From Mangrovimicrobium sp033283325 (GTDB lineage Bacteria > Pseudomonadota > Gammaproteobacteria > Pseudomonadales > Halieaceae): DNA of 64,000 nt. Location of the stretch: contig JAWMQO010000001.1 in NCBI GenBank assembly GCA_033283325.1, positions 124,001-188,000 of the forward strand, given 5' to 3'. How positions within the stretch are numbered: position 1 is the stretch's first letter; every line of letters starts with the position of its first letter. Under the pieces are notes generated by a model. That model was given only the letters and a program-made list of their open reading frames with translations. It did not search any database and was not told the DNA's origin. The position numbers were made by a program, and so were the translations under genes. Below are positions 35,464 through 44,609 of the stretch, one piece after another.

Positions 35464-35566
35464 GCCAGTGTCACGGCGCGAATAGGTTGGGAGAATTCTC
35501 CACCCCTATATCTAGCCGGACGAAATCCCGAGCGGACTACAACCACAAATACTAGCGGGTACCAAC

Positions 35567-36046
35567 ATGGTTTCTAAAGTTTACAAAGACGTCGCTGAAA
35601 TTATCGATAACTACTCAGGGCTGTCCCGAAAAGTCCTCGATTACAACGTCGTCACCAAGCGTATGAACGAAGAATGCAAGCAAGCTGGCTTCAGGGACGA
35701 GGCCTGGGATGAGCACTTTTCCAAGGTATTCGACACAGAGAACTTTCAGCGCATCGGGCACTTGAAAGAAGTCATGGACTATCCGACCTATTTGCGCTTC
35801 CAGACCCAGTGGGCGCCAAAGTCCAGTTGGGAGTGCTCTTTCAAGCGTATCACCGAGTCCGACAATGTCGTGGTACTCGAGTTGGAAGAGCGCGCAACCC
35901 ACGGGGGCGTGACCAATGTGGTGAATACGGTTTCGATCTACGAGTTCAACGATACGGGAAAAATCTATCGACTGGACGTGTACCTGCAGCAACAGCCCGC
36001 TTCCACGGAGCAGGTACCCGATGGATATAAGGGAATTGCAAAGTAG
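35567..36046 (+). CDS. NTF2/SnoaL-like protein (cassette copy 1)
   Basis: The 159-residue protein has no strong family motif but aligns with the 149-residue protein at 49960 through F/IDT-NF-RIG, a central WxxxL/YxxF segment, LEE, and the C-terminal strands TVSIYEFNDTGKIYRLDVYLQQ. The strand pattern at the end is that of NTF2-like proteins. It has the same position, third after P450 and SDR, in both cassettes, so it should act in the same step. The function is unknown. Confidence 0.78.
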   Translation: MVSKVYKDVAEIIDNYSGLSRKVLDYNVVTKRMNEECKQAGFRDEAWDEHFSKVFDTENFQRIGHLKEVMDYPTYLRFQTQWAPKSSWECSFKRITESDNVVVLELEERATHGGVTNVVNTVSIYEFNDTGKIYRLDVYLQQQPASTEQVPDGYKGIAK

Positions 36047-36075
36047 GCCTCGGTGGGATTTCAGGGAGTAGTGTT

Positions 36076-36852
36076 ATGACAATGCAGAATGAGTCGCGCC
36101 TGTTGGACGGAAAAGTGGTCTTCATGGCGGGCGTGGGCCCATTGATGGGACAGGCAAGCGCGAGAATCGCCGCGGCCGAAGGCGCCAGGGTAGCGGTGGC
36201 GGCCAGGAGCCTGGACACCATCGAGACGCTGGCCGGGGAGATTGTCGCATCCGGGGGGGAGGCGATTGCAGTGCAGTGCGACGTGACCGACGAGGCGTCC
36301 CTTGAGGCTGCCGTCAAATCAACCGCGAAAAAATTCGGGGTTGTGACCTCGGTCTTTTATAACGCGCCATTCTACGATCACCAGCATACCGGACTGGATA
36401 TCGATCCCGAGCTTTGGCAAACCACTATGGATGTCAATCTCATGGGCGCAATCACTACCGCGCGTCTGACGGTGCCGGGCATGATCGAGAACGGTGGTGG
36501 CGCCTTCGTATTCAATTCTTCGGTGGCCGGACAGTACGCGGATGGCATACGCCTCGGATACAGCGTGTCCAAGGCCGGGCTGGATTCGGTGGTGCGCCAT
36601 ATCGCCCGAAAGTACGGGCCCCAGGGCATTCGCGCCAACTGCGTCTACCCCTTCGTCCTGCCGGAGTACGTACCGCAGGAGATGGCGAAGGGCTTCAGCG
36701 ACCTGAACTGTCTGCGTCGCTCGGGTACGCCGGAAGAAATAGGAAATGCCGTGGCGTTCCTTCTCTCCGATCGCGCTTCGATCATCACGGGGCAGGGAAT
36801 ATACCTCGACGGCGGTATGTTTGCGCGCGCGCATTGGCCGGAGGTCGAATAG
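36076..36852 (+). CDS. Divergent short-chain dehydrogenase/reductase
   Basis: The 258-residue SDR has the active site NSSVAGQY with GYSVSKAGL and the usual C-terminal ITGQGIYLDGG, but its cofactor loop is AGVGPLMGQ, not TGxxxGxG, and FYNAPF replaces NNAG. This resembles the loop seen in enoyl-reductase-like SDRs. It follows the NTF2-like gene by 29 bp and has no counterpart in the second cassette. Confidence 0.85.
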   Translation: MTMQNESRLLDGKVVFMAGVGPLMGQASARIAAAEGARVAVAARSLDTIETLAGEIVASGGEAIAVQCDVTDEASLEAAVKSTAKKFGVVTSVFYNAPFYDHQHTGLDIDPELWQTTMDVNLMGAITTARLTVPGMIENGGGAFVFNSSVAGQYADGIRLGYSVSKAGLDSVVRHIARKYGPQGIRANCVYPFVLPEYVPQEMAKGFSDLNCLRRSGTPEEIGNAVAFLLSDRASIITGQGIYLDGGMFARAHWPEVE

Positions 36853-36970
36853 CAGGTGTGCCGGGATTTTTTGCAGGGCCCGGTTTACTTAGTGCTTCTG
36901 GGGTTGGAAATTTAGCGAAATAGCTTTCCCCAACAAGAAGATAAATCAGGATATAACAGGAATAAACATA

Positions 36971-39649
36971 ATGTCCCATATCTTGCGTAAAGCAGTTCGT
37001 AGTTACGTCCACCTGATGGCTGCGGGAACCGCATCCCTGGCGATCGCGCCAGGCTGGGTATCCGCCCAGCAGGAGGAATCCTCGAAAGTGATGCAACTCG
37101 AGGAAGTGGTCGTCACTGGCACCCTGATTCGTGGCGTCCAGCCCACCGGCTCCCAGGTCATTGGCATCGACCAGGATGCTGCTGTGGAAATCGGTGCGGT
37201 GACGACCAACGAATTACTGGCCAGCGTGCCTCAGGTCTCCAATTTCTTCAATTCCCGGCCAGAGCAGGACCCGCGAGCCACTGACAGGCTGACGCTGAAC
37301 CGCCCGAACCTGCGCGCCCTGCCTGGGATCAATTCGGCCTCCGGTTCCACGACGCTGCTACTGGTGGACAGCCATCGCCTGGCCCCGATGGGGGTCAACG
37401 AGTCCTCCCTGGATGCCGATGTCATTCCCGGTATCGTGATCGAGCGTATCGATATCGTGCCGGACGGCGGATCGTCTCTGTATGGCGCCGACGCAGTTGG
37501 CGGCGTTATCAACTTTGTGACCCTGGACGAGTTCGACGGGGTGAAAGTCGATCTTGGCTACGATCTCGGCGACGACTACGACGCCTCCCAGCTTTCCCTC
37601 TTGGCCGGGACTTCCTGGGAAAATGGTAATGGCTACCTTGCTTTTACCACGACAGATCGAGGCCAGGTATTGAACCGGGAGCGGGACTGGGCCACCTACG
37701 GTAACTGGAATGAGGAAGGAACCGTACTGACGCCAAGTGGCACTGAATGCAGGGAGCCAGCGGGATCAGTAAACCGCTGGTTCTGGGTCGGCAATGTTGG
37801 CGGTAACGACCTCAATATCTGGACTGATAACCCGGCAGCACCTGGCACCGGCGTTTTCCCGGTGGGTGATCCCTGCGATATCAGGGGTGAAGAAGCGCTG
37901 ATACCTGAACAGGAGCGGGATAATTTTTATGCTTCTGTGAACCAGGAATTTGGCGACAGGATTTCCCTGGGAGCCAAGGCCTACTACATGGACCGTAGAG
38001 CCACCTACGCTCTCTATCCGCTGGGTGACTCCATTACGGGACAGACCCCGACAGAACTCGGCATTGTTGGCACGGAGACCGGTGATCTTTATGACCAGCC
38101 CGCCGTCGGCTTTTCCTATGCCCCCAGCGCTGCCTACCGGCACCGCGAGCGGGAAGTCGATATAGAGACCTGGGGAATCACACCCGAGCTGGTCGTTCAG
38201 TTGGGTGGCACCAGCTGGCAGGTACGCAATACCCTGCACTACGGCATCTCCAAAAACCAGGTGATAACTCCGGATTCGAATCGCGAGAAAATGCTGGCTT
38301 ATGTCGAGGCTGGACAATTGGATCCCCTCGATGTTGCCGCAGCTGATGCGGCTGTCGTGGAAGATATCCTGGACTGGCAGGTGGGAACCGAAACAGAGCA
38401 GGAGTTGTTCTTCTTCCGCGCGATTGCGGATGGAGAAGTGATTGATCTCCCGGCGGGACCGCTTCGGGCCGCGGTGGGGATCGAATTCGCCAGGGACGAG
38501 GCAAAGAAACGCAACGGCAGTACCACCGTTGGCGGGCTCTCCAGCCTGGACTGGAAGAGTGGCGATCGAGAGGTCAACTCAGTCTATGCCGAGTTGTCCA
38601 TCCCATTACTGGAAACACTGGATCTTGCGGTGTCCGCACGCTATGACGACTACAGCGATTTTGGTGACACCACCAACCCCAGCGTCGGGGTGACCTGGGC
38701 TCCTTCAAGGTATTTCGAGGTCTACGGAAAATGGGGAGAGTCGTTTAACGCGCCAACCTTGCTGGATAGTCTCGCGACTGCGACCGGCGGCTTTTTCCCG
38801 GCACAGGCCAATGTCGTGCCAGACACGAATAACGAACTGACAGACCCGGCACGTGTCGATTCATTCCTGCTTGAAGGCGCTGGCGGAGAACTGAAACCGC
38901 AGACAGCGGAAATATGGGCGGCCGGAATTGCAGTTTATCCCGTAGAAAACCTGCGTATTAACCTGAATTACTACGATATTGATTTCGTCGACCTTCTCGG
39001 CGCAGTCGACCCCACCTCGGCGACGGCGGTTCAACAGAATCCCGACAAAATCATCTTCAACCCGACCCAGGAAGAACTGGATTTCTTTATCTCCCAGGTC
39101 GAGAACGCCGACCAGTTCGCCGACCTCAATGCGGCGACCATGGGTGTCATTGTCGACCGGCGCCAGTCGAATACTGATAGCGCCCGCCTGAAAGGCTTTG
39201 ATTTCGGTGCCCAGTATTTCCACAGCACCGGTATCGGGGAAATGTCATATGGGCTGTCAGGCACATTCACCGAGTCCTTTGATATCACCAAGAACGGCTT
39301 TTCATCGGATCAACTCAAGTACAACCCGGACCTGGCGATGACCGGCTCCATCGGCTGGAGCAGGGACAACATTCGCACCCGATTGACACTCAATTACTCG
39401 GCGGGTTCCGACGCCGATCCCGCGGAAGCGATCAACCAGCGCTCGAAAGACAGCTTCCTGGTGACCAACTTTTTTGCCGGTTACGAATTTGCTGGTGACT
39501 CGGGTATAACTCAGGGGCTCTCGTTGCGGCTGGTCGTCGACAACATCTTCGATGAAGACCCACCGGAGTACCGCCGGCAGCAGAACCCCAACTATGTGGG
39601 CTTCACCCTTGGGCGTGTGTTCAAATTGGGGGTGAGCAAGACCTTCTAG
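36971..39649 (+). CDS. TonB-dependent outer-membrane receptor (second paralogue)
   Basis: The 892-residue protein has a signal peptide ending near GWVSAQQ, the plug LEEVVVTGTLIRGVQPTGSQ with RIDIVPDGGSSLYGADAVGGVINFVT, and a barrel ending FKLGVSKTF. It is a paralogue of the receptor at 11374, with the same YDDYSDFGDTTNP and KWGESFNAPTLLDSL segments. It is 118 bp after the SDR and could be in the same transcript as the P450 cassette, as the uptake step for the same compound. The ligand is unknown. Confidence 0.93.
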   Translation: MSHILRKAVRSYVHLMAAGTASLAIAPGWVSAQQEESSKVMQLEEVVVTGTLIRGVQPTGSQVIGIDQDAAVEIGAVTTNELLASVPQVSNFFNSRPEQDPRATDRLTLNRPNLRALPGINSASGSTTLLLVDSHRLAPMGVNESSLDADVIPGIVIERIDIVPDGGSSLYGADAVGGVINFVTLDEFDGVKVDLGYDLGDDYDASQLSLLAGTSWENGNGYLAFTTTDRGQVLNRERDWATYGNWNEEGTVLTPSGTECREPAGSVNRWFWVGNVGGNDLNIWTDNPAAPGTGVFPVGDPCDIRGEEALIPEQERDNFYASVNQEFGDRISLGAKAYYMDRRATYALYPLGDSITGQTPTELGIVGTETGDLYDQPAVGFSYAPSAAYRHREREVDIETWGITPELVVQLGGTSWQVRNTLHYGISKNQVITPDSNREKMLAYVEAGQLDPLDVAAADAAVVEDILDWQVGTETEQELFFFRAIADGEVIDLPAGPLRAAVGIEFARDEAKKRNGSTTVGGLSSLDWKSGDREVNSVYAELSIPLLETLDLAVSARYDDYSDFGDTTNPSVGVTWAPSRYFEVYGKWGESFNAPTLLDSLATATGGFFPAQANVVPDTNNELTDPARVDSFLLEGAGGELKPQTAEIWAAGIAVYPVENLRINLNYYDIDFVDLLGAVDPTSATAVQQNPDKIIFNPTQEELDFFISQVENADQFADLNAATMGVIVDRRQSNTDSARLKGFDFGAQYFHSTGIGEMSYGLSGTFTESFDITKNGFSSDQLKYNPDLAMTGSIGWSRDNIRTRLTLNYSAGSDADPAEAINQRSKDSFLVTNFFAGYEFAGDSGITQGLSLRLVVDNIFDEDPPEYRRQQNPNYVGFTLGRVFKLGVSKTF

Positions 39650-39780
39650 GCGGGTAGCGCATGTAGATGCCCGCCGAAGAGCACGGTTGAACCTGTGAAC
39701 AAGCGGCAAACGGAGTCTGATAATGAAAATCGTCACCGCGCTGGAAACCAGTACCGAAGTAGAGGTCCTTCGGCGGCGTG

Positions 39781-40260
39781 CTATTGGTCCGACCGGGTAG
39801 CGACGTCCGCGAATACCAGAAAGATAATGGTAAACCCGCCCAGCAATGATGAGTAATAAAGCGCGAATCCGGCGATAGCGGAAACGAAGGTGTTGGCTAC
39901 CAACACGCCCACGGTCGATATGGCCAGCGCGTAAACAAAAATGGTAACCGGCGTATTCAGTGCGATTACGCCGGTTTTACCAAGCGAACGCAGTGGATAG
40001 ACAAGTATCGCCCAGAGTAAAACAGACAGGCCGAGGTGTACGCCGGAGACTATGCTCCAGAAGCCGGTGCCTATTTGCCCCATGGTGCTCAACCATACGG
40101 GAACCAGGCAGCCCATGATCTGCAGCAACGACGAAAATAATATGGTGAGGAAACGGTGATGCTGAACTGGAGAAAGAGGCCGTTGAAATGCGGCAACGAC
40201 GCTGGCAAAACCCGCGAGCACAGCTGCGAGTTCAGCGTGTGTTAGCAGTATGTCTTCCAA
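39781..40260 (-). CDS. Small integral membrane protein of unknown function
   Basis: I do not recognise a function. The 159-residue protein has four to five hydrophobic segments and begins with a short helix LEDILLTHAELAAVLAGFASVVAAFQRPLS, a pattern I associate with a small uncharacterised membrane family. TTG 40258-40260 was chosen as start because GGAGG lies 4 bases upstream; the longer ATG at 40383 would overlap the rhamnosidase leader and adds a poor N-terminus. It is divergent from the rhamnosidase gene, with a 147-bp gap. Confidence 0.65.
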   Translation of the reverse strand: MEDILLTHAELAAVLAGFASVVAAFQRPLSPVQHHRFLTILFSSLLQIMGCLVPVWLSTMGQIGTGFWSIVSGVHLGLSVLLWAILVYPLRSLGKTGVIALNTPVTIFVYALAISTVGVLVANTFVSAIAGFALYYSSLLGGFTIIFLVFADVATRSDQ

Positions 40261-40407
40261 TACGCCTCCAGGATTCAGGGCCGCGTTCAGCAGGATCGCG
40301 AACAATACACGAGGATTGATGGCCGGACAATTATGGGTCAAAGCGCTCGGCACCGCAAAGTCAGGATATGGCTCGGGACCCACGAGCTCGAAGATAGAGA
40401 CATCAAG

Positions 40408-43400
40408 ATGACAATTCCCCGCAAAGATCTGTGCAAGGTTCTAGCGCTTTTTATTGCGTATGCATTGAGTAACTCCCATGCCTGGTCGATGTCGGCAGTT
40501 CCCCCTGACGAGATTGCCTCCCTTGAAACGCAGTTCATGGATCCGCCTGATACGGCTAGGCCACGTGTCTGGTGGCATTGGTTAAACGGAAACATTACCC
40601 GCGACGGTGTAGAGAAAGACCTGCAGTGGATGCATCGTTCAGGTATCGGAGGCTTGCATAACTTCGATGTAAATTTCGCTGTGCCCAGCATTGTCGAAGA
40701 GCGTATTCCTTACATGTCAGCACAGTGGAAAGATCTCTATCGCCACAGTGTATCCATGGCCCAGGAATTGGGGCTTGAATTCACTATCGCAGCATCACCG
40801 GGCTGGAGCGAAACCGGTGGCCCATGGGTGAAGCCGGCTGATGGCATGAAAAAGCTTGTATGGAGCGAAACGACCATGGAAGGTGGGCGGGTATTAGACG
40901 GCCTCCTGCCTTCTCCACCGACCGTGACCGGCCCCTTCCAGGATCTGGCGCCGCCGAAAGAACTCAACCCGACGCCCAAGCAGGCGGACCCGGTCTTCTA
41001 TGCCGATATTGCCGTTCTTGCCTACCCTGTGGCCAGGCCCGAGCCTGTGCCACCACCCTCGATTTCACTTGAGAACGGCGCGCTCCTCGACGCGACTCTG
41101 CTTGTCGACAGATCTTTCCAGGCGGGGGTGGATATTCCCAAGCCCACCGCAGAGACACCAACGGTACTCTACCTGAACTACGACTCGGTCCAGGCCATCC
41201 GTTCCGCGACGCTCTTTCTCCCCGACCAGGCTGACATCTACTCGGGGCCGAAATATACCGGCAAACTCGAGGCACAGGAGGGCGATGGGAGCTGGAGTTC
41301 ACTTGCCAGCATCCAGTTGAGCACCGTGCCCACGACCGTCGCCTTCCCTGAATCGCGAGCGAAGCGCTTTCGCATTCAATTGGCGCCGGTGGAGGGGGCG
41401 TTGAGCAACAGTGGCGATTCCGCCCCCGGCTTTGATGCGCGCTACATGGATGCGATAGCGGCTTTCCTCAGTGGTGGCGATACAGTCATGTTGTCTGAAT
41501 TACGTCTTTCTTCGGAGTCGCGGGTACACCAGTTCGAGGCCAAGGCTGGCTTTACGGTTTCACCTGATTACTATTCCCTCGATGCTTTTCCCGGCTCTTC
41601 TAGTGAGCCCGCGGATAACCAGGGGCCGGAATCGATCCAGCCGGTCTCCCCGGATGCCGTGCTTGAGCTGAGTAGTTTCATGCAGCCGGATGGCACCCTG
41701 AACTGGACGCCACCTCCCGGTACCTGGAAGGTATTGCGCCTGGGTTACTCGCTGCTGGGCAAAACCAATCATCCCGCAGTAGCCGAGGCGACCGGACTGG
41801 AAGTGGACAAGATGGACGCCCGGGCTGTGCGCCGCTACATGGAAACCTATATCCAGAACTACCGGGATGCCGTAGGGGCTGACCTGCTTGGCGACAGCGG
41901 AATTGGCGCCATCCTTACCGACAGCACGGAAGTAGGGGCTTTCAACTGGACGCCGGACATGCTCGCCCACTTCGAGCGCCTGCGCGGTTACAGCGCCCTT
42001 AACTGGCTGCCCGCGCTAAGCGGAGAGATCGTGGGGTCGCGTCAGCAGAGTGACCGCTTCCTCTACGATTTCCGTCAAACGATCGCGGAACTGCACGCCT
42101 CGGAGCACTACGGTACGGTGGCGAAGGTTGCGCACGAGAATGGTCTGCAGGTTTACGGTGAATCCCTGGAGGGTTGGCGCCCCTCGCTTGGCGATGACCT
42201 GGAAATGCGTCGCTATACCGACTTCCCGATGGCTGCACTCTGGTCCTACAACCGCGAGGAGGGCGCGAAACCTCTCTATTTCGCAGATATGCGCGGCGCC
42301 GCCTCCATTGCTCACCTCTACGGCCAGAACCTGGCTGCCGCGGAGTCCATGACCTCTACCAGGCACCCCTGGGATCATGTGCCCGCCGATCTGCGGCGGG
42401 TAGTCGACCTGGAATTCATCCACGGTATCAATCGGGTGGTTATTCATTCTTCAGTGCACCAACCCCTGGATGACAAGAAGCCCGGGCTGTCGCTGCGGCA
42501 CATCGGGCAGTTTTTCAATCGGCACACCGCCTGGGCCGAAATGGCCAGGCCGTGGATCGATTATATCGCGCGTAGCAGCTTCCTCCTGCAGCAGGGGCGT
42601 TTCTTCGCCGATGTCGCCTACTTCTCTGGCGAGGAGGCCCCGCTCGGCGCACAGGTATGGGACGGCTACTTTGAGGATGTTCCGACACACTACGCATATG
42701 ACTTCATCAACGCGCCTGCGCTGCTGAATCTCCTGCAGGTAGACGATGGGCGTCTCGTGACGGATAGCGGCGCGAGTTACAAAGTTCTGTATCTCGGCGG
42801 TACAAGCGAACGCATGACGCTGCCAGTCCTGCGACGAATAGCCGAACTGGTAGAGGCGGGAGCGACGGTCGTCGGCAATGCCCCGCTCGAGTCGCCAGCT
42901 CTGCAGGATGACCCCGAAGAGTTCCGCTCGCTGGTCGCTCGCTTGTGGTCCGGCGAGACGACAAGCCGTACGGGGAGGGGGCGGGTCATCGCCGGGACAG
43001 ACGTGGAATACGCCCTGCAGCTTCTGGACGTCGAGCCCGACTTGCAGATCAGTGGTGGTGATGGCGAAACGGAGATTCCATTTGTGCATCGACATCTTGA
43101 ACATGGGGAGGTCTATTTCCTCAGCAATCGGAACAACCGCCCGGAAACTGTCGAAGCCCGTTTTCGGATTGCGGGGAAAGCGCCGCGTATCTGGCATGCG
43201 GACAGCGGCGAAATTGTTCCGGTGTCTTACCGCGTCGAAGGGGGTACCACCGTGGTTCCGCTCAGTTTTGCTGCTGAAGAGTCCTATTTCGTAGCCTTCC
43301 TGCAGGACACAAACAAACGCTCCCGGGAAATAATCGAGCCAGACTACGAGGTCGTGGAGTTGCTGGCAGGGCCGTGGTCGGTCGCGTTCCAGGCAGGTCG

Positions 43401-43836
43401 TGGCGCCCCTGCCACTGTCTCGATGGAAACCCTGGAGCCACTGAACGAGAACGCCGATCCAGGCATCAGGTATTTTTCCGGAGTGTCTACCTACTCGACT
43501 GTATTCATCCTGCCGCGAGGCCTCGCGTCCGCGGAACGCCTGTTGCTCGACCTCGGTGAGGTGGGCGATCTCGCCGAGATCCGGGTGAATGGACAGCAGG
43601 CCAGCACCCTATGGAAGCGCCCCTTCCAGCTTGATATCGGGCCATTCCTCGTGGAGGGGGAGAACAGGCTTGAAGTCCGGGTCGCGAATCGCTGGGTCAA
43701 TCGCCTCATTGGCGACGCACAGCCAGGTGCCGAAAAACTCACCTTCACTGTTACACCGACCTATGAGACAGGTGCGGTACTGCGGCCAGCGGGCCTGATC
43801 GGGCCGGTACAGTTATTGAAGCAAAGCAGCGAATGA
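40408..43836 (+). CDS. Glycoside hydrolase family 106, alpha-L-rhamnosidase
   Basis: The 1142-residue protein has a signal peptide (KDLCKVLALFIAYALSNSHA) and the GH106 hallmark PRVWWHWLNGNITRDGVEKDLQWMHRSGIGG, followed by LEFTIAASPGWSETGGPWV and GLQVYGESLEGWRPSL, and a C-terminal beta-sandwich (LDLGEVGDLAEIRVNG). GH106 enzymes remove terminal alpha-L-rhamnose from plant and algal glycans and natural-product glycosides. ATG 40408 was chosen because it begins the signal peptide directly; ATG 40333 adds 25 residues. The product rhamnose would feed the catabolic locus at 1-8.8 kb. Confidence 0.93.
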   Translation: MTIPRKDLCKVLALFIAYALSNSHAWSMSAVPPDEIASLETQFMDPPDTARPRVWWHWLNGNITRDGVEKDLQWMHRSGIGGLHNFDVNFAVPSIVEERIPYMSAQWKDLYRHSVSMAQELGLEFTIAASPGWSETGGPWVKPADGMKKLVWSETTMEGGRVLDGLLPSPPTVTGPFQDLAPPKELNPTPKQADPVFYADIAVLAYPVARPEPVPPPSISLENGALLDATLLVDRSFQAGVDIPKPTAETPTVLYLNYDSVQAIRSATLFLPDQADIYSGPKYTGKLEAQEGDGSWSSLASIQLSTVPTTVAFPESRAKRFRIQLAPVEGALSNSGDSAPGFDARYMDAIAAFLSGGDTVMLSELRLSSESRVHQFEAKAGFTVSPDYYSLDAFPGSSSEPADNQGPESIQPVSPDAVLELSSFMQPDGTLNWTPPPGTWKVLRLGYSLLGKTNHPAVAEATGLEVDKMDARAVRRYMETYIQNYRDAVGADLLGDSGIGAILTDSTEVGAFNWTPDMLAHFERLRGYSALNWLPALSGEIVGSRQQSDRFLYDFRQTIAELHASEHYGTVAKVAHENGLQVYGESLEGWRPSLGDDLEMRRYTDFPMAALWSYNREEGAKPLYFADMRGAASIAHLYGQNLAAAESMTSTRHPWDHVPADLRRVVDLEFIHGINRVVIHSSVHQPLDDKKPGLSLRHIGQFFNRHTAWAEMARPWIDYIARSSFLLQQGRFFADVAYFSGEEAPLGAQVWDGYFEDVPTHYAYDFINAPALLNLLQVDDGRLVTDSGASYKVLYLGGTSERMTLPVLRRIAELVEAGATVVGNAPLESPALQDDPEEFRSLVARLWSGETTSRTGRGRVIAGTDVEYALQLLDVEPDLQISGGDGETEIPFVHRHLEHGEVYFLSNRNNRPETVEARFRIAGKAPRIWHADSGEIVPVSYRVEGGTTVVPLSFAAEESYFVAFLQDTNKRSREIIEPDYEVVELLAGPWSVAFQAGRGAPATVSMETLEPLNENADPGIRYFSGVSTYSTVFILPRGLASAERLLLDLGEVGDLAEIRVNGQQASTLWKRPFQLDIGPFLVEGENRLEVRVANRWVNRLIGDAQPGAEKLTFTVTPTYETGAVLRPAGLIGPVQLLKQSSE

Positions 43837-43866
43837 ATCCTTCGAACGCTGCTACTCATGCCGCCT

Positions 43867-43896
43867 ACTGCTCCGGGTTCTTGCGCCCGGGGCAGT
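43867..43896. terminator. Hairpin between convergent rhamnosidase and TetR genes
   Basis: ACTGCTCCGGG and CCCGGGGCAGT pair along 11 bp with one G-T wobble around an 8-base loop. It has no clear T-run on either side, so it may end both transcripts only weakly. Confidence 0.45.
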
Positions 43897-43946
43897 AAAA
43901 GCGTTGTGTTTTCCGCGTGCTGATCGCCGCTCGAGAACCCGCGGTC

Positions 43947-44492
43947 TTACTTGAGTGAGGTATAGACCAGTTCGTCGAGCATTTCGGCGAACTCGGAAAC
44001 GCCGATACTGGCTTCCGGCTGCGCCAGCCACCAGGAGAGGGCTTCCAGTTGAACGCTCACTGTGCTGATAACGATCAGTTCGACCGGAATCTTCGTGTTC
44101 TTGGGCACTCTTTTTATCGCGGGTTGTATGCACAGGCGCAACAGTTCGGCTTTGACCGTTCCGGCAGCGCCTCCGTTGAGGAGCGAAGACCAGAGTTGCC
44201 GGTTATCGTTGACGAAATTACACAGGGTCAGGTGGACTGCGTGCCGGTCATCCGACTCCACAACGGGTAAAGACAGTTTGACCAGGCGCTCGGATTGCTC
44301 CGCAGCAATTTCCTCCAGCAGTGATTCCTTCGACGGATGATGGCGGAAGAAGGTTGTGTAGTGCACACCCGCGGCAGCGCAGATCTGGCGGATGGTTATT
44401 TCGTCCAGCGCATGCTGCTTCAATAAGTCCAGAAATGCACTGTGCAAAGCCTCCCTGCTTCGAATCGTACGTGGATCTTCCCTGCTTGACAT
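43947..44492 (-). CDS. TetR-family repressor, likely regulator of 44610 and 46956
   Basis: The 181-residue protein has a TetR helix-turn-helix (RSREALHSAFLDLLKQHALDEITIRQICAAAGVHYTTFFRHHPSK) and a short ligand domain. It is not closely related to the other two TetR proteins here. It is divergent from the TonB receptor at 44610; the perfect palindrome GCTACACAGTGTAGC at 44513-44527 lies 20 bp from its start codon, and a near copy is before the operon at 46956. This makes it the probable repressor of both (inference). Confidence 0.88.
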   Translation of the reverse strand: MSSREDPRTIRSREALHSAFLDLLKQHALDEITIRQICAAAGVHYTTFFRHHPSKESLLEEIAAEQSERLVKLSLPVVESDDRHAVHLTLCNFVNDNRQLWSSLLNGGAAGTVKAELLRLCIQPAIKRVPKNTKIPVELIVISTVSVQLEALSWWLAQPEASIGVSEFAEMLDELVYTSLK

Positions 44493-44527
44493 AATTCACC
44501 TGTTGAAACTAAGCTACACAGTGTAGC
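44486..44527 (+). promoter_or_regulatory. Promoter with palindromic operator before the third TonB receptor
   Basis: TTGACA (44486-44491), 18 bp and TAAGCT (44510-44515, weak -10) are followed and overlapped by the perfect palindrome GCTACAC-A-GTGTAGC (44513-44527). The same arrangement occurs at 46863-46904. The -35 box overlaps the start codon of the divergent TetR gene, so repressor binding could control both directions. Confidence 0.78.
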
Positions 44528-44609
44528 ATAAGCAAAATAAGCTGCTGTAATCCTCGCCCGAGGGTATAGAAAAAACCACGACGGATAAATATAAGAGAGG
44601 TAGTACGCG

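Noticed and set aside
36912..36921. TTAGCGAAAT upstream of the second TonB receptor as a seventh motif copy
   Set aside because: It shares ten bases with the flank of copy B but lacks TGACGAA, so it does not fit the motif.
39649..39675. Hairpin GGCGGG...CCCGCC after the second TonB receptor as a terminator
   Set aside because: The loop is 15 bases long and there is no T-run, so I cannot support it as a terminator.
39723..39800. A 25-codon open frame (MKIVTALETSTEVEVLRRRA...) with GGAG upstream, after the second TonB receptor
   Set aside because: It is very short, matches no family I know and overlaps the end of the convergent membrane-protein gene. It could be a remnant of a gene start, but this cannot be supported.
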